In this document: positions 1-11,223 of the stretch, piece by piece
Numbering within the stretch: the first letter of the stretch is position 1
Layout of the letters: each line of letters starts with the position of its first letter
Assembly: GCA_039519185.1 (NCBI GenBank)
Contig: CM076847.1
Location: 20,953,251 to 21,017,250 of the forward strand
Reading direction: 5' to 3'
DNA length: 64,000 nucleotides
Source of the DNA: Astragalus membranaceus
Taxonomy: Eukaryota; Streptophyta; Magnoliopsida; Fabales; Fabaceae
Made by a program: the position numbers and the translations under genes
The notes under the pieces: generated by a model
Seen by the model: the letters and a program-made list of their open reading frames with translations, nothing else
What the model was told of the DNA's origin: nothing
Databases searched by the model: none

Positions 1-3000
1 CAGAGTACCATTATTAGGTGCCCCATGTGAAGACATAGTGATATGTCATAATGGTTTTTGGACTGAGGGGGGTTGGCTATTGTGTTAAAAAAGTTGGTGA
101 ATTGCGTGGACACCTTGGCCATTGGTCTTGGGTACTCAAATTAAAGGACATGACCTAACCCCTATGCGAATATATGACATAATCAGGTTCAGAGTACCAT
201 TATTAGGTGCCCCATGTGAAGACACAGTGATATGTCATAATGGTTTTTGGACTGAGGGGGGTTGGCTATTGTGTTAAAAAAGTTGGTGAATTGCGTGGAC
301 ACCTTGGCCATTGGTCTTGGGTACCCAAATTAAAGGATATGACCTAACCCCTATGCGAATATATGACATAATCAGGTTCAGAGTACCATTATTAGGTGCC
401 CCATGTGAAGACACAGTGATATGTCATAATGGTTTTTGGACTGAGGGGGGGTTGGCTATTGTGTTAAAAAAGTTGGTGAATTGAGTGGACACCTTGGCCA
501 TTGGTCTTGGGTACTCAAATTAAAGGACTTGACCTAACCCCTATGCGAATATATGACATAATCTGGTTCAGAGTACCATTATTAGGTGCCCCATGTGAAG
601 ACACAGTGATATGTCATAATGGTTTTTGGACTGAGGGGGGTTGGCTATTGTGTTAAAAAAGTTGGTGAATTGCGTGGACACCTTGGCCATTGGTCTTGGG
701 TACTCAAATTAAAGGACATGACCTAACCCCTATGCGAATATATGACATAATCAGGTTCAGAGTACCATTATTAGGTGCCCCATGTGAAGACACAGTGATA
801 TGTCATAATGGTTTTTGGACTGAGGGGGGTTGGCTATTGTGTTAAAAAAGTTGGTGAATTGCGTGGACACCTTGGCCATTGGTCTTGGGTACTCAAATTA
901 AAGGACATGACCTAACCCCTTATGCGAATATATGACATAATCAGGTTCAGAGTACCATTATTAGGTGCCCCATGTGAAGACACAGTGATATGTCATAATG
1001 GTTTTTGGACTGAGGGGGGTTGGCTATTGTGTTAAAAAAGTTGGTGAATTGCGTGGACACCTTGGCCATTGGTCTTGGGTACTCAAATTAAAGGACATGA
1101 CCTAACCCCTATGCGAATATATGACATAATCAGGTTCAGAGTACCATTATTAGGTGCCCCATGTGAAGACACAGTGATATGTCATAATGGTTTTTGGACT
1201 GAGGGGGGTTGGCTATTGTGTTAAAAAAGTTGGTGAATTGCGTGGACACCTTGGCCATTGGTCTTGGGTACTCAAATTAAAGGACTTGACCTAACCCCTA
1301 TGCGAATATATGACATAATCAGGTTCAGAGTACCATTATTAGGTGCCCCATGTGAAGACACAGTGATATGTCATAATGGTTTTTGGACTGAGGGGGGTTG
1401 GCTATTGTGTTAAAAAAGTTGGTGAATTGCGTGGACACCTTGGCCATTGGTCTTGGGTACTCAAATTAAAGGACATGACCTAACCCCTATGCGAATATAT
1501 GACATAATCAGGTTCAGAGTACCATTATTAGGTGCCCCATGTGAAGACACAGTGATATGTCATAATGGTTTTTGGACTGAGGGGGGTTGGCTATTGTGTT
1601 AAAAAAGTTGGTGAATTGCGTGGACACCTTGGCCATTGGTCTTGGGTACTCAAATTAAAGGACATGACCTAACCCCTATGCGAATATATGACATAATCAG
1701 GTTCAGAGTACCATTATTAGGTGCCCCATGTGAAGACACAGTGATATGTCATAATGGTTTTTGGACTGAGGGGGGGTTGGCTATTGTGTTAAAAAAGTTG
1801 GTGAATTGCGTGGACACCTTGGCCATTGGTCTTGGGTACTCAAATTAAAGGACATGACCTAACCCCTATGCGAATATATGACATAATCAGGTTCAGAGTA
1901 CCATTATTAGGTGCCCCATGTGAAGACACAGTGATATGTCATAATGGTTTTTGGACTGAGGGGGGGTTGGCTATTGTGTTAAAAAAGTTGGTGAATTGAG
2001 TGGACACCTTGGCCATTGGTCTTGGGTACTCAAATTAAAGGACTTGACCTAACCCCTATGCGAATATATGACATAATCTGGTTCAGAGTACCATTATTAG
2101 GTGCCCCATGTGAAGACACAGTGATATGTCATAATGGTTTTTGGACTGAGGGGGGTTGGCTATTGTGTTAAAAAAGTTGGTGAATTGCGTGGACACCTTG
2201 GCCATTGGTCTTGGGTACTCAAATTAAAGGACATGACCTAACCCCTATGCGAATATATGACATAATCAGGTTCAGAGTACCATTATTAGGTGCCCCATGT
2301 GAAGACACAGTGATATGTCATAATGGTTTTTGGACTGAGGGGGGTTGGCTATTGTGTTAAAAAAGTTGGTGAATTGCGTGGACACCTTGGCCATTGGTCT
2401 TGGGTACTCAAATTAAAGGACATGACCTAACCCCTATGCGAATATATGACATAATCAGGTTCAGAGTACCATTATTAGGTGCCCCATGTGAAGACACAGT
2501 GATATGTCATAATGGTTTTTGGACTGAGGGGGGTTGGCTATTGTGTTAAAAAAGTTGGTGAATTGCGTGGACACCTTGGCCATTGGTCTTGGGTACTCAA
2601 ATTAAAGGACATGACCTAACCCCTATGCGAATATATGACATAATCAGGTTCAGAGTACCATTATTAGGTGCCCCATGTGAAGACACAGTGATATGTCATA
2701 ATGGTTTTTGGACTGAGGGGGGTTGGCTATTGTGTTAAAAAAGTTGGTGAATTGCGTGGACACCTTGGCCATTGGTCTTGGGTACTCAAATTAAAGGACA
2801 TGACCTAACCCCTATGCGAATATATGACATAATCAGGTTCAGAGTACCATTATTAGGTGCCCCATGTGAAGACACAGTGATATGTCATAATGGTTTTTGG
2901 ACTGAGGGGGGTTGGCTATTGTGTTAAAAAAGTTGGTGAATTGCGTGGACACCTTGGCCATTGGTCTTGGGTACTCAAATTAAAGGACATGACCTAACCC

Positions 3001-6000
3001 CTATGCGAATATATGACATAATCAGGTTCAGAGTACCATTATTAGGTGCCCCATGTGAAGACACAGTGATATGTCATAATGGTTTTTGGACTGAGGGGGG
3101 GTTGGCTATTGTGTTAAAAAAGTTGGTGAATTGCGTGGACACCTTGGCCATTGGTCTTGGGTACTCAAATTAAAGGACTTGACCTAACCCCTATGCGAAT
3201 ATATGACATAATCTGGTTCAGAGTACCATTATTAGGTGCCCCATGTGAAGACACAGTGATATGTCATAATGGTTTTTGGACTGAGGGGGGTTGGCTATTG
3301 TGTTAAAAAAGTTGGTGAATTGCGTGGACACCTTGGCCATTGGTCTTGGGTACTCAAATTAAAGGACATGACCTAACCCCTATGCGAATATATGACATAA
3401 TCAGGTTCAGAGTACCATTATTAGGTGCCCCATGTGAAGACACAGTGATATGTCATAATGGTTTTTGGACTGAGGGGGGTTGGCTATTGTGTTAAAAAAG
3501 TTGGTGAATTGCGTGGACACCTTGGCCATTGGTCTTGGGTACTCAAATTAAAGGACATGACCTAACCCCTATGCGAATATATGACATAATCAGGTTCAGA
3601 GTACCATTATTAGGTGCCCCATGTGAAGACACAGTGATATGTCATAATGGTTTTTGGACTGAGGGGGGTTGGCTATTGTGTTAAAAAAGTTGGTGAATTG
3701 CGTGGACACCTTGGCCATTGGTCTTGGGTACTCAAATTAAAGGACATGACCTAACCCCTATGTGAATATATGACATAATCAGGTTCAGAGTACCATTATT
3801 AGGTGCCCCATGTGAAGACACAGTGATATGTCATAATGGTTTTTGGACTGAGGGGGGTTGGCTATTGTGTTAAAAAAGTTGGTGAATTGCGTGGACACCT
3901 TGGCCATTGGTCTTGGGTACTCAAATTAAAGGACTTGACCTAACCCCTATGCGAATATATGACATAATCTGGTTCAGAGTACCATTATTAGGTGCCCCAT
4001 GTGAAGACACAGTGATATGTCATAATGGTTTTTGGACTGAGGGGGGTTGGCTATTGTGTTAAAAAAGTTGGTGAATTGCGTGGACACCTTGGCCATTGGT
4101 CTTGGGTACTCAAATTAAAGGACATGACCTAACCCCTATGCGAATATATGACATAATCAGGTTCAGAGTACCATTATTAGGTGCCCCATGTGAAGACACA
4201 GTGATATGTCATAATGGTTTTTGGACTGAGGGGGGTTGGCTATTGTGTTAAAAAAGTTGGTGAATTGCGTGGACACCTTGGCCATTGGTCTTGGGTACTC
4301 AAATTAAAGGACATGACCTAACCCCTATGCGAATATATGACATAATCAGGTTCAGAGTACCATTATTAGGTGCCCCATGTGAAGACACAGTGATATGTCA
4401 TAATGGTTTTTGGACTGAGGGGGGGTTGGCTATTGTGTTAAAAAAGTTGGTGAATTGCGTGGACACCTTGGCCATTGGTCTTGGGTACTCAAATTAAAGG
4501 ACATGACCTAACCCCTATGCGAATATATGACATAATCAGGTTCAGAGTACCATTATTAGGTGCCCCATGTGAAGACACAGTGATATGTCATAATGGTTTT
4601 TGGACTGAGGGGGGGTTGGCTATTGTGTTAAAAAAGTTGGTGAATTGCGTGGACACCTTGGCCATTGGTCTTGGGTACTCAAATTAAAGGACTTGACCTA
4701 ACCCCTATGCGAATATATGACATAATCTGGTTCAGAGTACCATTATTAGGTGCCCCATGTGAAGACACAGTGATATGTCATAATGGTTTTTGGACTGAGG
4801 GGGGGTTGGCTATTGTGTTAAAAAAGTTGGTGAATTGCGTGGACACCTTGGCCATTGGTCTTGGGTACTCAAATTAAAGGACATGACCTAACCCCTATGC
4901 GAATATATGACATAATCAGGTTCAGAGTACCATTATTAGGTGCCCCATGTGAAGACACAGTGATATGTCATAATGGTTTTTGGACTGAGGGGGGTTGGCT
5001 ATTGTGTTAAAAAAGTTGGTGAATTGCGTGGACACCTTGGCCATTGGTCTTGGGTACTCAAATTAAAGGACATGACCTAACCCCTATGCGAATATATGAC
5101 ATAATCAGGTTCAGAGTACCATTATTAGGTGCCCCATGTGAAGACACAGTGATATGTCATAATGGTTTTTGGACTGAGGGGGGGTTGGCTATTGTGTTAA
5201 AAAAGTTGGTGAATTGCGTGGACACCTTGGCCATTGGTCTTGGGTACTCAAATTAAAGGACATGACCTAACCCCTATGTGAATATATGACATAATCAGGT
5301 TCAGAGTACCATTATTAGGTGCCCCATGTGAAGACACAGTGATATGTCATAATGGTTTTTGGACTGAGGGGGGTTGGCTATTGTGTTAAAAAAGTTGGTG
5401 AATTGCGTGGACACCTTGGCCATTGGTCTTGGGTACTCAAATTAAAGGACATGACCTAACCCCTATGCGAATATATGACATAATCAGGTTCAGAGTACCA
5501 TTATTAGGTGCCCCATGTGAAGACACAGTGATATGTCATAATGGTTTTTGGACTGAGGGGGGTTGGCTATTGTGTTAAAAAAGTTGGTGAATTGCGTGGA
5601 CACCTTGGCCATTGGTCTTGGGTACTCAAATTAAAGGACATGACCTAACCCCTATGTGAATATATGACATAATCAGGTTCAGAGTACCATTATTAGGTGC
5701 CCCATGTGAAGACACAGTGATATGTCATAATGGTTTTTGGACTGAGGGGGGGGTTGGCTATTGTGTTAAAAAAGTTGGTGAATTGAGTGGACACCTTGGC
5801 CATTGGTCTTGGGTACTCAAATTAAAGGACTTGACCTAACCCCTATGCGAATATATGACATAATCTGGTTCAGAGTACCATTATTAGGTGCCCCATGTGA
5901 AGACACAGTGATATGTCATAATGGTTTTTGGACTGAGGGGGAGTTGGCTATTGTGTTAAAAAAGTTGGTGAATTGCGTGGACACCTTGGCCATTGGTCTT

Positions 6001-6565
6001 GGGTACTCAAATTAAAGGACATGACCTAACCCCTATGCGAATATATGACATAATCAGGTTCAGAGTACCATTATTAGGTGCCCCATGTGAAGACACAGTG
6101 ATATGTCATAATGGTTTTTGGACTGAGGGGGGTTGGCTATTGTGTTAAAAAAGTTGGTGAATTGCGTGGACACCTTGGCCATTGGTCTTGGGTACTCAAA
6201 TTAAAGGACATGACCTAACCCCTATGCGAATATATGACATAATCAGGTTCAGAGTACCATTATTAGGTGCCCCATGTGAAGACACAGTGATATGTCATAA
6301 TGGTTTTTGGACTGAGGGGGGTTGGCTATTGTGTTAAAAAAGTTGGTGAATTGCATGGACACCTTGGCCATTGGTCTTGGGTACTCAAATTAAAGGACAT
6401 GACCTAACCCCTATGCGAATATATGACATAATCAGGTTCAGAGTACCATTATTAGGTGCCCCATGTGAAGACACAGTGATATGTCATAATGGTTTTTAGA
6501 CTAAGGGGGGTTGGCTATTGTGTTAACAAAGTTGGTGAATTGCTTGGATACCTTCGCCATTGGTC
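1..6565 (+). repeat. 189-bp satellite array, about 34.5 head-to-tail monomers
   Basis: Near-identical units of 189-190 bp repeat from the first base to about 6565; the window starts inside a monomer, so the array continues to the left. Each unit has the landmarks GAATATATGACATAATC, GGTGCCCCATGTGAAGACAC, a run of six to eight G, and GTGTTAAAAAAGTTGG. Monomers differ by a few linked substitutions (ACATGAC or ACTTGAC; AATCAGG or AATCTGG; GAATTGCG or GAATTGAG) and by the G-run length. Units with seven G happen to be open for 70 codons, but those ORFs start at TTG and follow the repeat period, so they are not genes. The last unit decays from about 6490 into GGTCATT heptamers. Confidence 0.97.
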
Positions 6566-6598
6566 ATTGGTCATTGGTCATTGTTCAATGTGGTCTTC

Positions 6599-6608
6599 TT
6601 TATATACA
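6599..6608 (+). promoter_or_regulatory. TATA box upstream of the 131-aa ORF
   Basis: TTTATATACA lies 65 nt before the ATG at 6673 and just after the degenerate end of the satellite array. The spacing suits a plant core promoter with a short leader. Function is inferred. Confidence 0.4.
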
Positions 6609-6672
6609 GAACTGGTGGTCTTCTTTGAACCCACAATATTTTTTTTATCAATTTGATCAAATTGCCTACATA

Positions 6673-7068
6673 ATGAAAGATTATAGAGACCTATTACTTC
6701 AACTAGATTGGTGTTATGAGAACACAGATAATACACTCGCAGGAAAAAAGGCCATTAAAAAGGAATGGCGCCTCCGATTTCGAGAGTCTGTTTCTCTTCA
6801 ATCAGACTTAAGAGAGTTGGAGGCACCAATTCCGGATTTAAAAGCGGCGGAGATGTGGCAAGATGCACAGCATAAATACGTTGAAATGCAGAAAGCCTTA
6901 AATCGCCTTAGGATTGAGAATAACATTATGGCAATAAGGAGAGTACGATTTGGGATGGTCCATGTATGCAAAACATTTCTACACGCCAATAGTCATCGTA
7001 TGTCTCAAGCAGAGGAAGAAAACATACTTTGCGCAGATGAGTACTTATCAAATACCGATGAAGAGTGA
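6673..7068 (+). CDS. Hypothetical protein, 131 aa, charged and helical
   Basis: The open frame extends upstream to a TTG at 6511, but those codons are decayed satellite, so the ATG at 6673, downstream of a TATA-like box, is the likely start. The protein opens MKDYRDLLLQLDWCYEN and is rich in Lys, Arg, Glu and Leu. Its middle (about residues 55-95) looks amphipathic-helical and the C-terminus is acidic (ending NTDEE). I see no membrane segment, signal peptide or metal-binding motif and do not recognise the family. It is convergent with the 270-aa gene at 7350-8162, with 281 bp between the stops. It could be a gene fragment carried by a transposon. No introns or lesions are visible. Confidence 0.5.
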   Translation: MKDYRDLLLQLDWCYENTDNTLAGKKAIKKEWRLRFRESVSLQSDLRELEAPIPDLKAAEMWQDAQHKYVEMQKALNRLRIENNIMAIRRVRFGMVHVCKTFLHANSHRMSQAEEENILCADEYLSNTDEE

Positions 7069-7349
7069 ACTTCAACGTTAAGTGTATGTCGTCGTCCCCA
7101 ACGACGTTTAAACTTCCTTTGTATTTAGTTGTACTATATCATGTTGTGCTAAGAAAATATGTTTATCCCAGTCTTAAAAGTTGGTTGTTTTTAACACTGA
7201 TATAGTTAATTTAAGAAAAACTGATAATTATTGTTGACAACTTTGATATAATCCATACATAAACTTTAACACTGCTACGTTCAAAGACATCTGGAAAAAA
7301 AAATGGCAAACTACAATACGTTTAGCATAGTAAACTAATTGTATGACCT

Positions 7350-8162
7350 TCACTGTGGTTCCCGGAACAACTCCATGATCTCTTCTACGGACCTCGTAAC
7401 TGGTGGGTCAACCGAAGGAGCTAGTGTCGTGCGAATACACAACTCGATTGGGAAATCACTATAACTGTGTCTGCAGTGGTGCGAGATAATACTACGAACA
7501 TGGTTAGTTGTTAGTACATCATACATGGACCACATACACCTTCCTTCTCGATCATATCGAGGATAACGGTACTTCATAGTACTGATCACGTGTTGTTCGA
7601 GCCTCAATTTATGGTGAATCTTTTGCTTCAACTCCTCAAAAGTTATATTGTGTTGAAGCCTAAGTGGTTCAGGTGGGTTTGAATCAAAAGGAACAAACTT
7701 GACTCCATCCCTTGCATTAACTATTCCGCACCTGTAGTATATATAAGACAGCACTGACCCCGGCGGCCAAGGAGATAACTCATTTTGACGCTCAATATCA
7801 ATACGTCTTGCAAATTTAGCACTCAACTCTATTGGACCTTTAGAGCGAAAGGACATATATTGTGCTAACATATTTTGTACGCATAAATCAGTTATAATCT
7901 CCATGCTCACATACTCAACACTCCCATAAGCTGGCTCTGGACGTCGATAGAAGATTGAACGCAATATCCTTGACTCATCTCCACCCTTCTGTTGAATTAT
8001 GGTTTTCAGTTCTTCAAAGCTCATGTCATCCTTGATCCTGATGGACTTCATCTTATGACTTTCAAACTTTACTCCATTAATCAAGTCTTTATGTTCCCCA
8101 TCAATATAAACAACGCCCAACTTTGTGCCAATTTGGAATTGTGTTACCTGAGAAAGGGGCAT
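7350..8162 (-). CDS. Protein with two tandem PB1-like (MULE N-terminal type) domains, 270 aa
   Basis: The frame is open to 8225, but no ATG exists before the codon at 8162 and an in-frame TAA lies in the TATA box, so translation should start at 8162 (MPLSQVTQF). The protein is two copies of one alpha/beta module, at about residues 12-117 and 135-246. Matching landmarks are NGVKFES and DGVKFVP, MSFEELKTII and ITFEELKQKI, FYRRPEP and KYRYPRY, and PIELSAKF and PIELCIRT. Modules of this kind sit at the N-terminus of many plant MULE transposases, upstream of the catalytic domain, and also occur alone. No transposase core or SWIM finger follows. It may be a domesticated or captured transposase N-terminus; family assignment is from memory. 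Confidence 0.6.
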   Translation of the reverse strand: MPLSQVTQFQIGTKLGVVYIDGEHKDLINGVKFESHKMKSIRIKDDMSFEELKTIIQQKGGDESRILRSIFYRRPEPAYGSVEYVSMEIITDLCVQNMLAQYMSFRSKGPIELSAKFARRIDIERQNELSPWPPGSVLSYIYYRCGIVNARDGVKFVPFDSNPPEPLRLQHNITFEELKQKIHHKLRLEQHVISTMKYRYPRYDREGRCMWSMYDVLTTNHVRSIISHHCRHSYSDFPIELCIRTTLAPSVDPPVTRSVEEIMELFREPQ

Positions 8163-8243
8163 CGGTCGGTCCACTTCTGCTTGTAGGTTGCATTTGATTT
8201 TCAAGTTGTGTTTGTTTGCCAACAAATAAGTGTGTTGTGCTAG

Positions 8244-8254
8244 TATTTATATAT
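8244..8254 (-). promoter_or_regulatory. TATA box of the 270-aa minus-strand gene
   Basis: On the minus strand ATATATAAATA lies about 82 nt before the ATG at 8162. It is a good match to the plant TATA consensus and supports this locus as a transcription unit. The old satellite dimer begins about 65 bp further upstream. Confidence 0.5.
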
Positions 8255-8317
8255 GTCTCAATTACTCGTGCCCTCACGTGGGACCCTAAATTAGGGGAAT
8301 GGGACCCTTATTAGAGA

Positions 8318-8700
8318 ATGCATACCCCTGTGCGAATATCTGACATATCAATGTTCATAGTACCCTACATTGGTGTCCCATGTATCGACACAGTCATATG
8401 TCATAATGGTATTGAAGTAAGGAGGGTTGGCTATTGTGTTAAAAAAGTTGGTGAATTGATTGGCTACCTTGGTCATTGGTCTTGACAACTCAAATGAAAG
8501 GACATGACCTAACCCCAAGCTCACATGCTCACATATCAAGGTTTAGAGTACCATTATTTGGTGTCCCATGTATCCACACAGTGATATGTCTTAATGGTTT
8601 TCGACTAAGGAGGGTTGGCTATCGTGTTAAAAAATTTGGTGAATTGTTTGGCTACCTTGGTCATTGGTCATTGGTCATTGATCATTGTTCAATCTGTTTT
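8318..8700 (+). repeat. Two diverged monomers of the 189-bp satellite
   Basis: Two units in the same orientation as the main array keep its landmarks (TGCGAATATCTGACATATCA, GTGTTAAAAAAGTTGGTGAA) but carry many substitutions. Like the main array, the dimer ends in GGTCATT heptamers followed by TTGTTCAAT, so the two arrays share a common terminal structure. These look like the older, unamplified state of the repeat. Confidence 0.9.
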
Positions 8701-9906
8701 AGCTTTCATTTTTTTCAGTACAGAGCACACACTCATAGTAAAGTCTATAATGTTAGCTACATGGAGAATTACACATTATGCATTCATAACTTTTTAGAGA
8801 CATTAATAATCAAACCGAATGCACATTATGCATTCACCAACTTTTAGAGGCAGCATTCTGCAATGCAGCTATCCGTACGTATTTCTTTTTTTTTGGTTGT
8901 ATTTTGGCTAAGTTTTTTGGCTGAATAGCATTATTGTAATAAATATTAGGGGCTAGTTCATATAGACTTCTTCCAGCGACTCTACATGCAAAAATGCATT
9001 TTTATACTCAGACGTGCTTAGTGCGACCAACCTGACTATCTGGCTCGATCATGATTATGCTAATCCATTGGAATTTCACCTTTAGTGTTAGGAATAGACA
9101 CATGATCCAAAACATAGACAAAAGAAACATAAGAATTAAGAAGTTGATAAACAGTGATAAGTAAAAGCTTATTTAGGATTAGGATCGCATGATAATCAGA
9201 TACCATTTCTTACTTCTATAGGACGTTCAAATGAAGGCAGCGTAGATGGAAGAACATTTGAAGCAGGAGATTAGACTAGCAAGCAAATCAATGGTAGGCA
9301 TCACTGGAACCTTTATCCAAAACTAGTAGGTACGTAAAGGAAGTTGAGTAGAGGCAGCAAATAGGTGCCAGAAAATTAGGTGGGACACTAAAAAGATCCT
9401 TAGTGAAGTTGAAATTAAGTACAACAAAAGAGGCAAATTTTTTCGGAAATGATATTTGGACCAACATAAGCGGCTTGAAGGTCACCGCCGGTTCTTTGAC
9501 GCCGTCCCTGCCGTCGTATTTCACCACTCATTCCACGAAGCTCTACCTTCTTTAAGCATGGTCGGTTTCCTCCTTCCCTGTATCTCTCTCATTTTGTAAA
9601 TATTTTCTATTTAGTGTGTATTAGGGTTTATTTGCCATTTTTTGTTATGTTATGATTGTGTCTCCATTTTTGTTGGTTATGGTTTAAAGCAAAATGGGAG
9701 AAAATTACAGTAGAAATTTGCCCTATGTTTGTGTTTTTTCCTTTCAATTTTTGTTCTCTGTTTCTATTTTTTGGGTTTCTTCCTTCTGAAAATAAACTAC
9801 TGTAGGAGTAACTGATTATTGGTTGGCATTTATTTTGGGATTTTCAAAGTAAAAGGCAAATGTTGTGTTTCCCAATCGATTATCACTTACCTAATTTCTG
9901 TTTCAG
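8701..9906. other. AT-rich non-coding stretch
   Basis: No gene or element is recognisable here. A small duplication of CACATTATGCATTC occurs at about 8770-8840. The 79-codon minus-strand ORF at 9288-9527 resembles nothing I know. CT-rich sequence at about 9540-9600 followed by a GT-starting AT-rich stretch, and a TTTCTGTTTCAG acceptor at 9895-9906, look like a 5'-UTR intron of the exon listed next. Confidence 0.4.
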
Positions 9907-10005
9907 ATCACAGTTTAGCATTCTTTCTCAAAACTCCAATCAATTCTCTCACTAGATTTCAGCTTCGAGGAACTCAACAATGGCGCTAACGCATTCTGCA
10001 ACACC
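9907..10005 (+). other. Possible orphan 5' exon (UTR plus MALTHSATP)
   Basis: After a strong acceptor (TTTCTGTTTCAG) comes a leader-like stretch, an ATG at 9980 in context AACAATGGC, and nine codons reading MALTHSATP up to a canonical donor GTATGT at 10006. The run of Ser, Thr and Ala resembles the start of an organelle transit peptide. No matching downstream exon was found, so the rest of the gene is probably lost. It could also be chance. Confidence 0.25.
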
Positions 10006-10309
10006 GTATGTTATCTACTCACTCTTGCTAATTCTCACATACACGGGCTTAATCAAAATAGTTAGCTTCTGCTTCTCTCTTTTACTTTCATTAAGTTTCG
10101 AGGTATTGGCAATTAGCTGTGTAGTTGGCATGAACTGGTTTTTTGGTAAATACTAAGCAAGTAGGAAAGAATGTGTATTCTGCAATTAGCTATGAGATTT
10201 ATGCACCATGTGGCTATGTGACCTTGCTCTATTTGGTTAATTTGTTTTATCTTATTTTTAAATTGAAGTTACCAGGTCTGCTTTTTACTATATTGATTAT
10301 GAATAGCTT

Positions 10310-10606
10310 TTAAAGCAACATAAGGTGCAATGTTACCACCACTATCACTAGAAGTAGAAGTTTGAGGAATGAAAAGTACTCTTGCTGTGATGGGTTTTGT
10401 ATAAGTTTTTTGTCTTGTAATGAATGAGAAATTTGAGAAATGAAAAGTCTTGCAGTGATGGGTTTTGAAGGGTCAATGATTATGTCTTTTGATTTGTATC
10501 TATTGGTTGATTCTAAAGGGGGTGGTGCAATTTCTGGGTTGAAACGTTTTACCGTACTATCAGAATAAACTTGAAGAAATTCTGATGCTTCTACTATTAA
10601 AGACAT
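10310..10606 (-). pseudogene. Carboxylesterase (CXE, GID1-like hydrolase) pseudogene fragment
   Basis: From ATG 10606 the frame reads like the N-terminus of a plant CXE: EFLQVYSDSTVKRF, an ESTNRYKSKDIIIDPSKPIT stretch, then TARLF. CXEs are alpha/beta hydrolases with an HGGG oxyanion hole and a GDSAGGN nucleophile elbow. Here the HGGG region is absent. A 67-bp tandem duplication repeats the PITAR segment and shifts the frame. In the other frame, TSTSSDSGGNIAPYVAL follows directly, resembling the serine elbow. So roughly 100 residues are deleted and the copy cannot encode an enzyme. The end of the reported ORF (ending LLLLVIVVVTLHLMLL) is the out-of-frame part. Confidence 0.75.
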
Positions 10607-11223
10607 TTTAACACAACAAACAAGGAATATGGGATTATATATCTGAAGTTGGGTGGGTTTTAATGTTTTATATATAGATATTATATAGATACATATAATT
10701 TCGGGTTAGCTAGCCCATTTATGATTAATTGATTTCGCTTGGGCCTTTGGCCCTATCTTGCACCAAAAAAAACATAGATATGGTGAAAGGATTAAAATAA
10801 TTTATCTGGTTTTTATAAAGATGATATGTTTTGGTGTTCGAATTTGTGGTTGGCCAATATATTGTAGGTCTTGTTTGGTTGGTTGGTCATGTTAATTGTC
10901 CATTGTAGTTTTTAGTTGTTGAAAAGTTATTGGGTCTTTGTTGTCACACCATGATTCCAACACTTTACAGATAAAGCTACCTTCCCATGTTTTATATTAG
11001 TTCCATTTTTAATCCCCTGCTTCTCTTATACTAGGAGGAAAACAATTGACAATTGCAGCACCATAAAGAAACTTGATATATGAATACATTTGCATTAACA
11101 TGGATGTATGTGACCATGATGTAGCATTTTAGTCATTGCCCTTCTCTTGTTATGTTAGCTGGAATCAACATGAAAACTTTTCTATTTTTTTTGCCCATCA
11201 TAATATGTTAATTTTCTCGATTT
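10607..11223. other. AT-rich non-coding stretch
   Basis: No ORF, RNA gene or element end is recognisable. A short near-palindrome GGGCCTTTGGCCC occurs at about 10742-10754. Nothing else stands out. Confidence 0.4.

Noticed and set aside
1636..6015. Repeated 70-codon ORFs in the satellite
   Set aside because: They start with TTG, occur only in monomers with a lengthened G run, and follow the repeat period; they are by-products of the unit.
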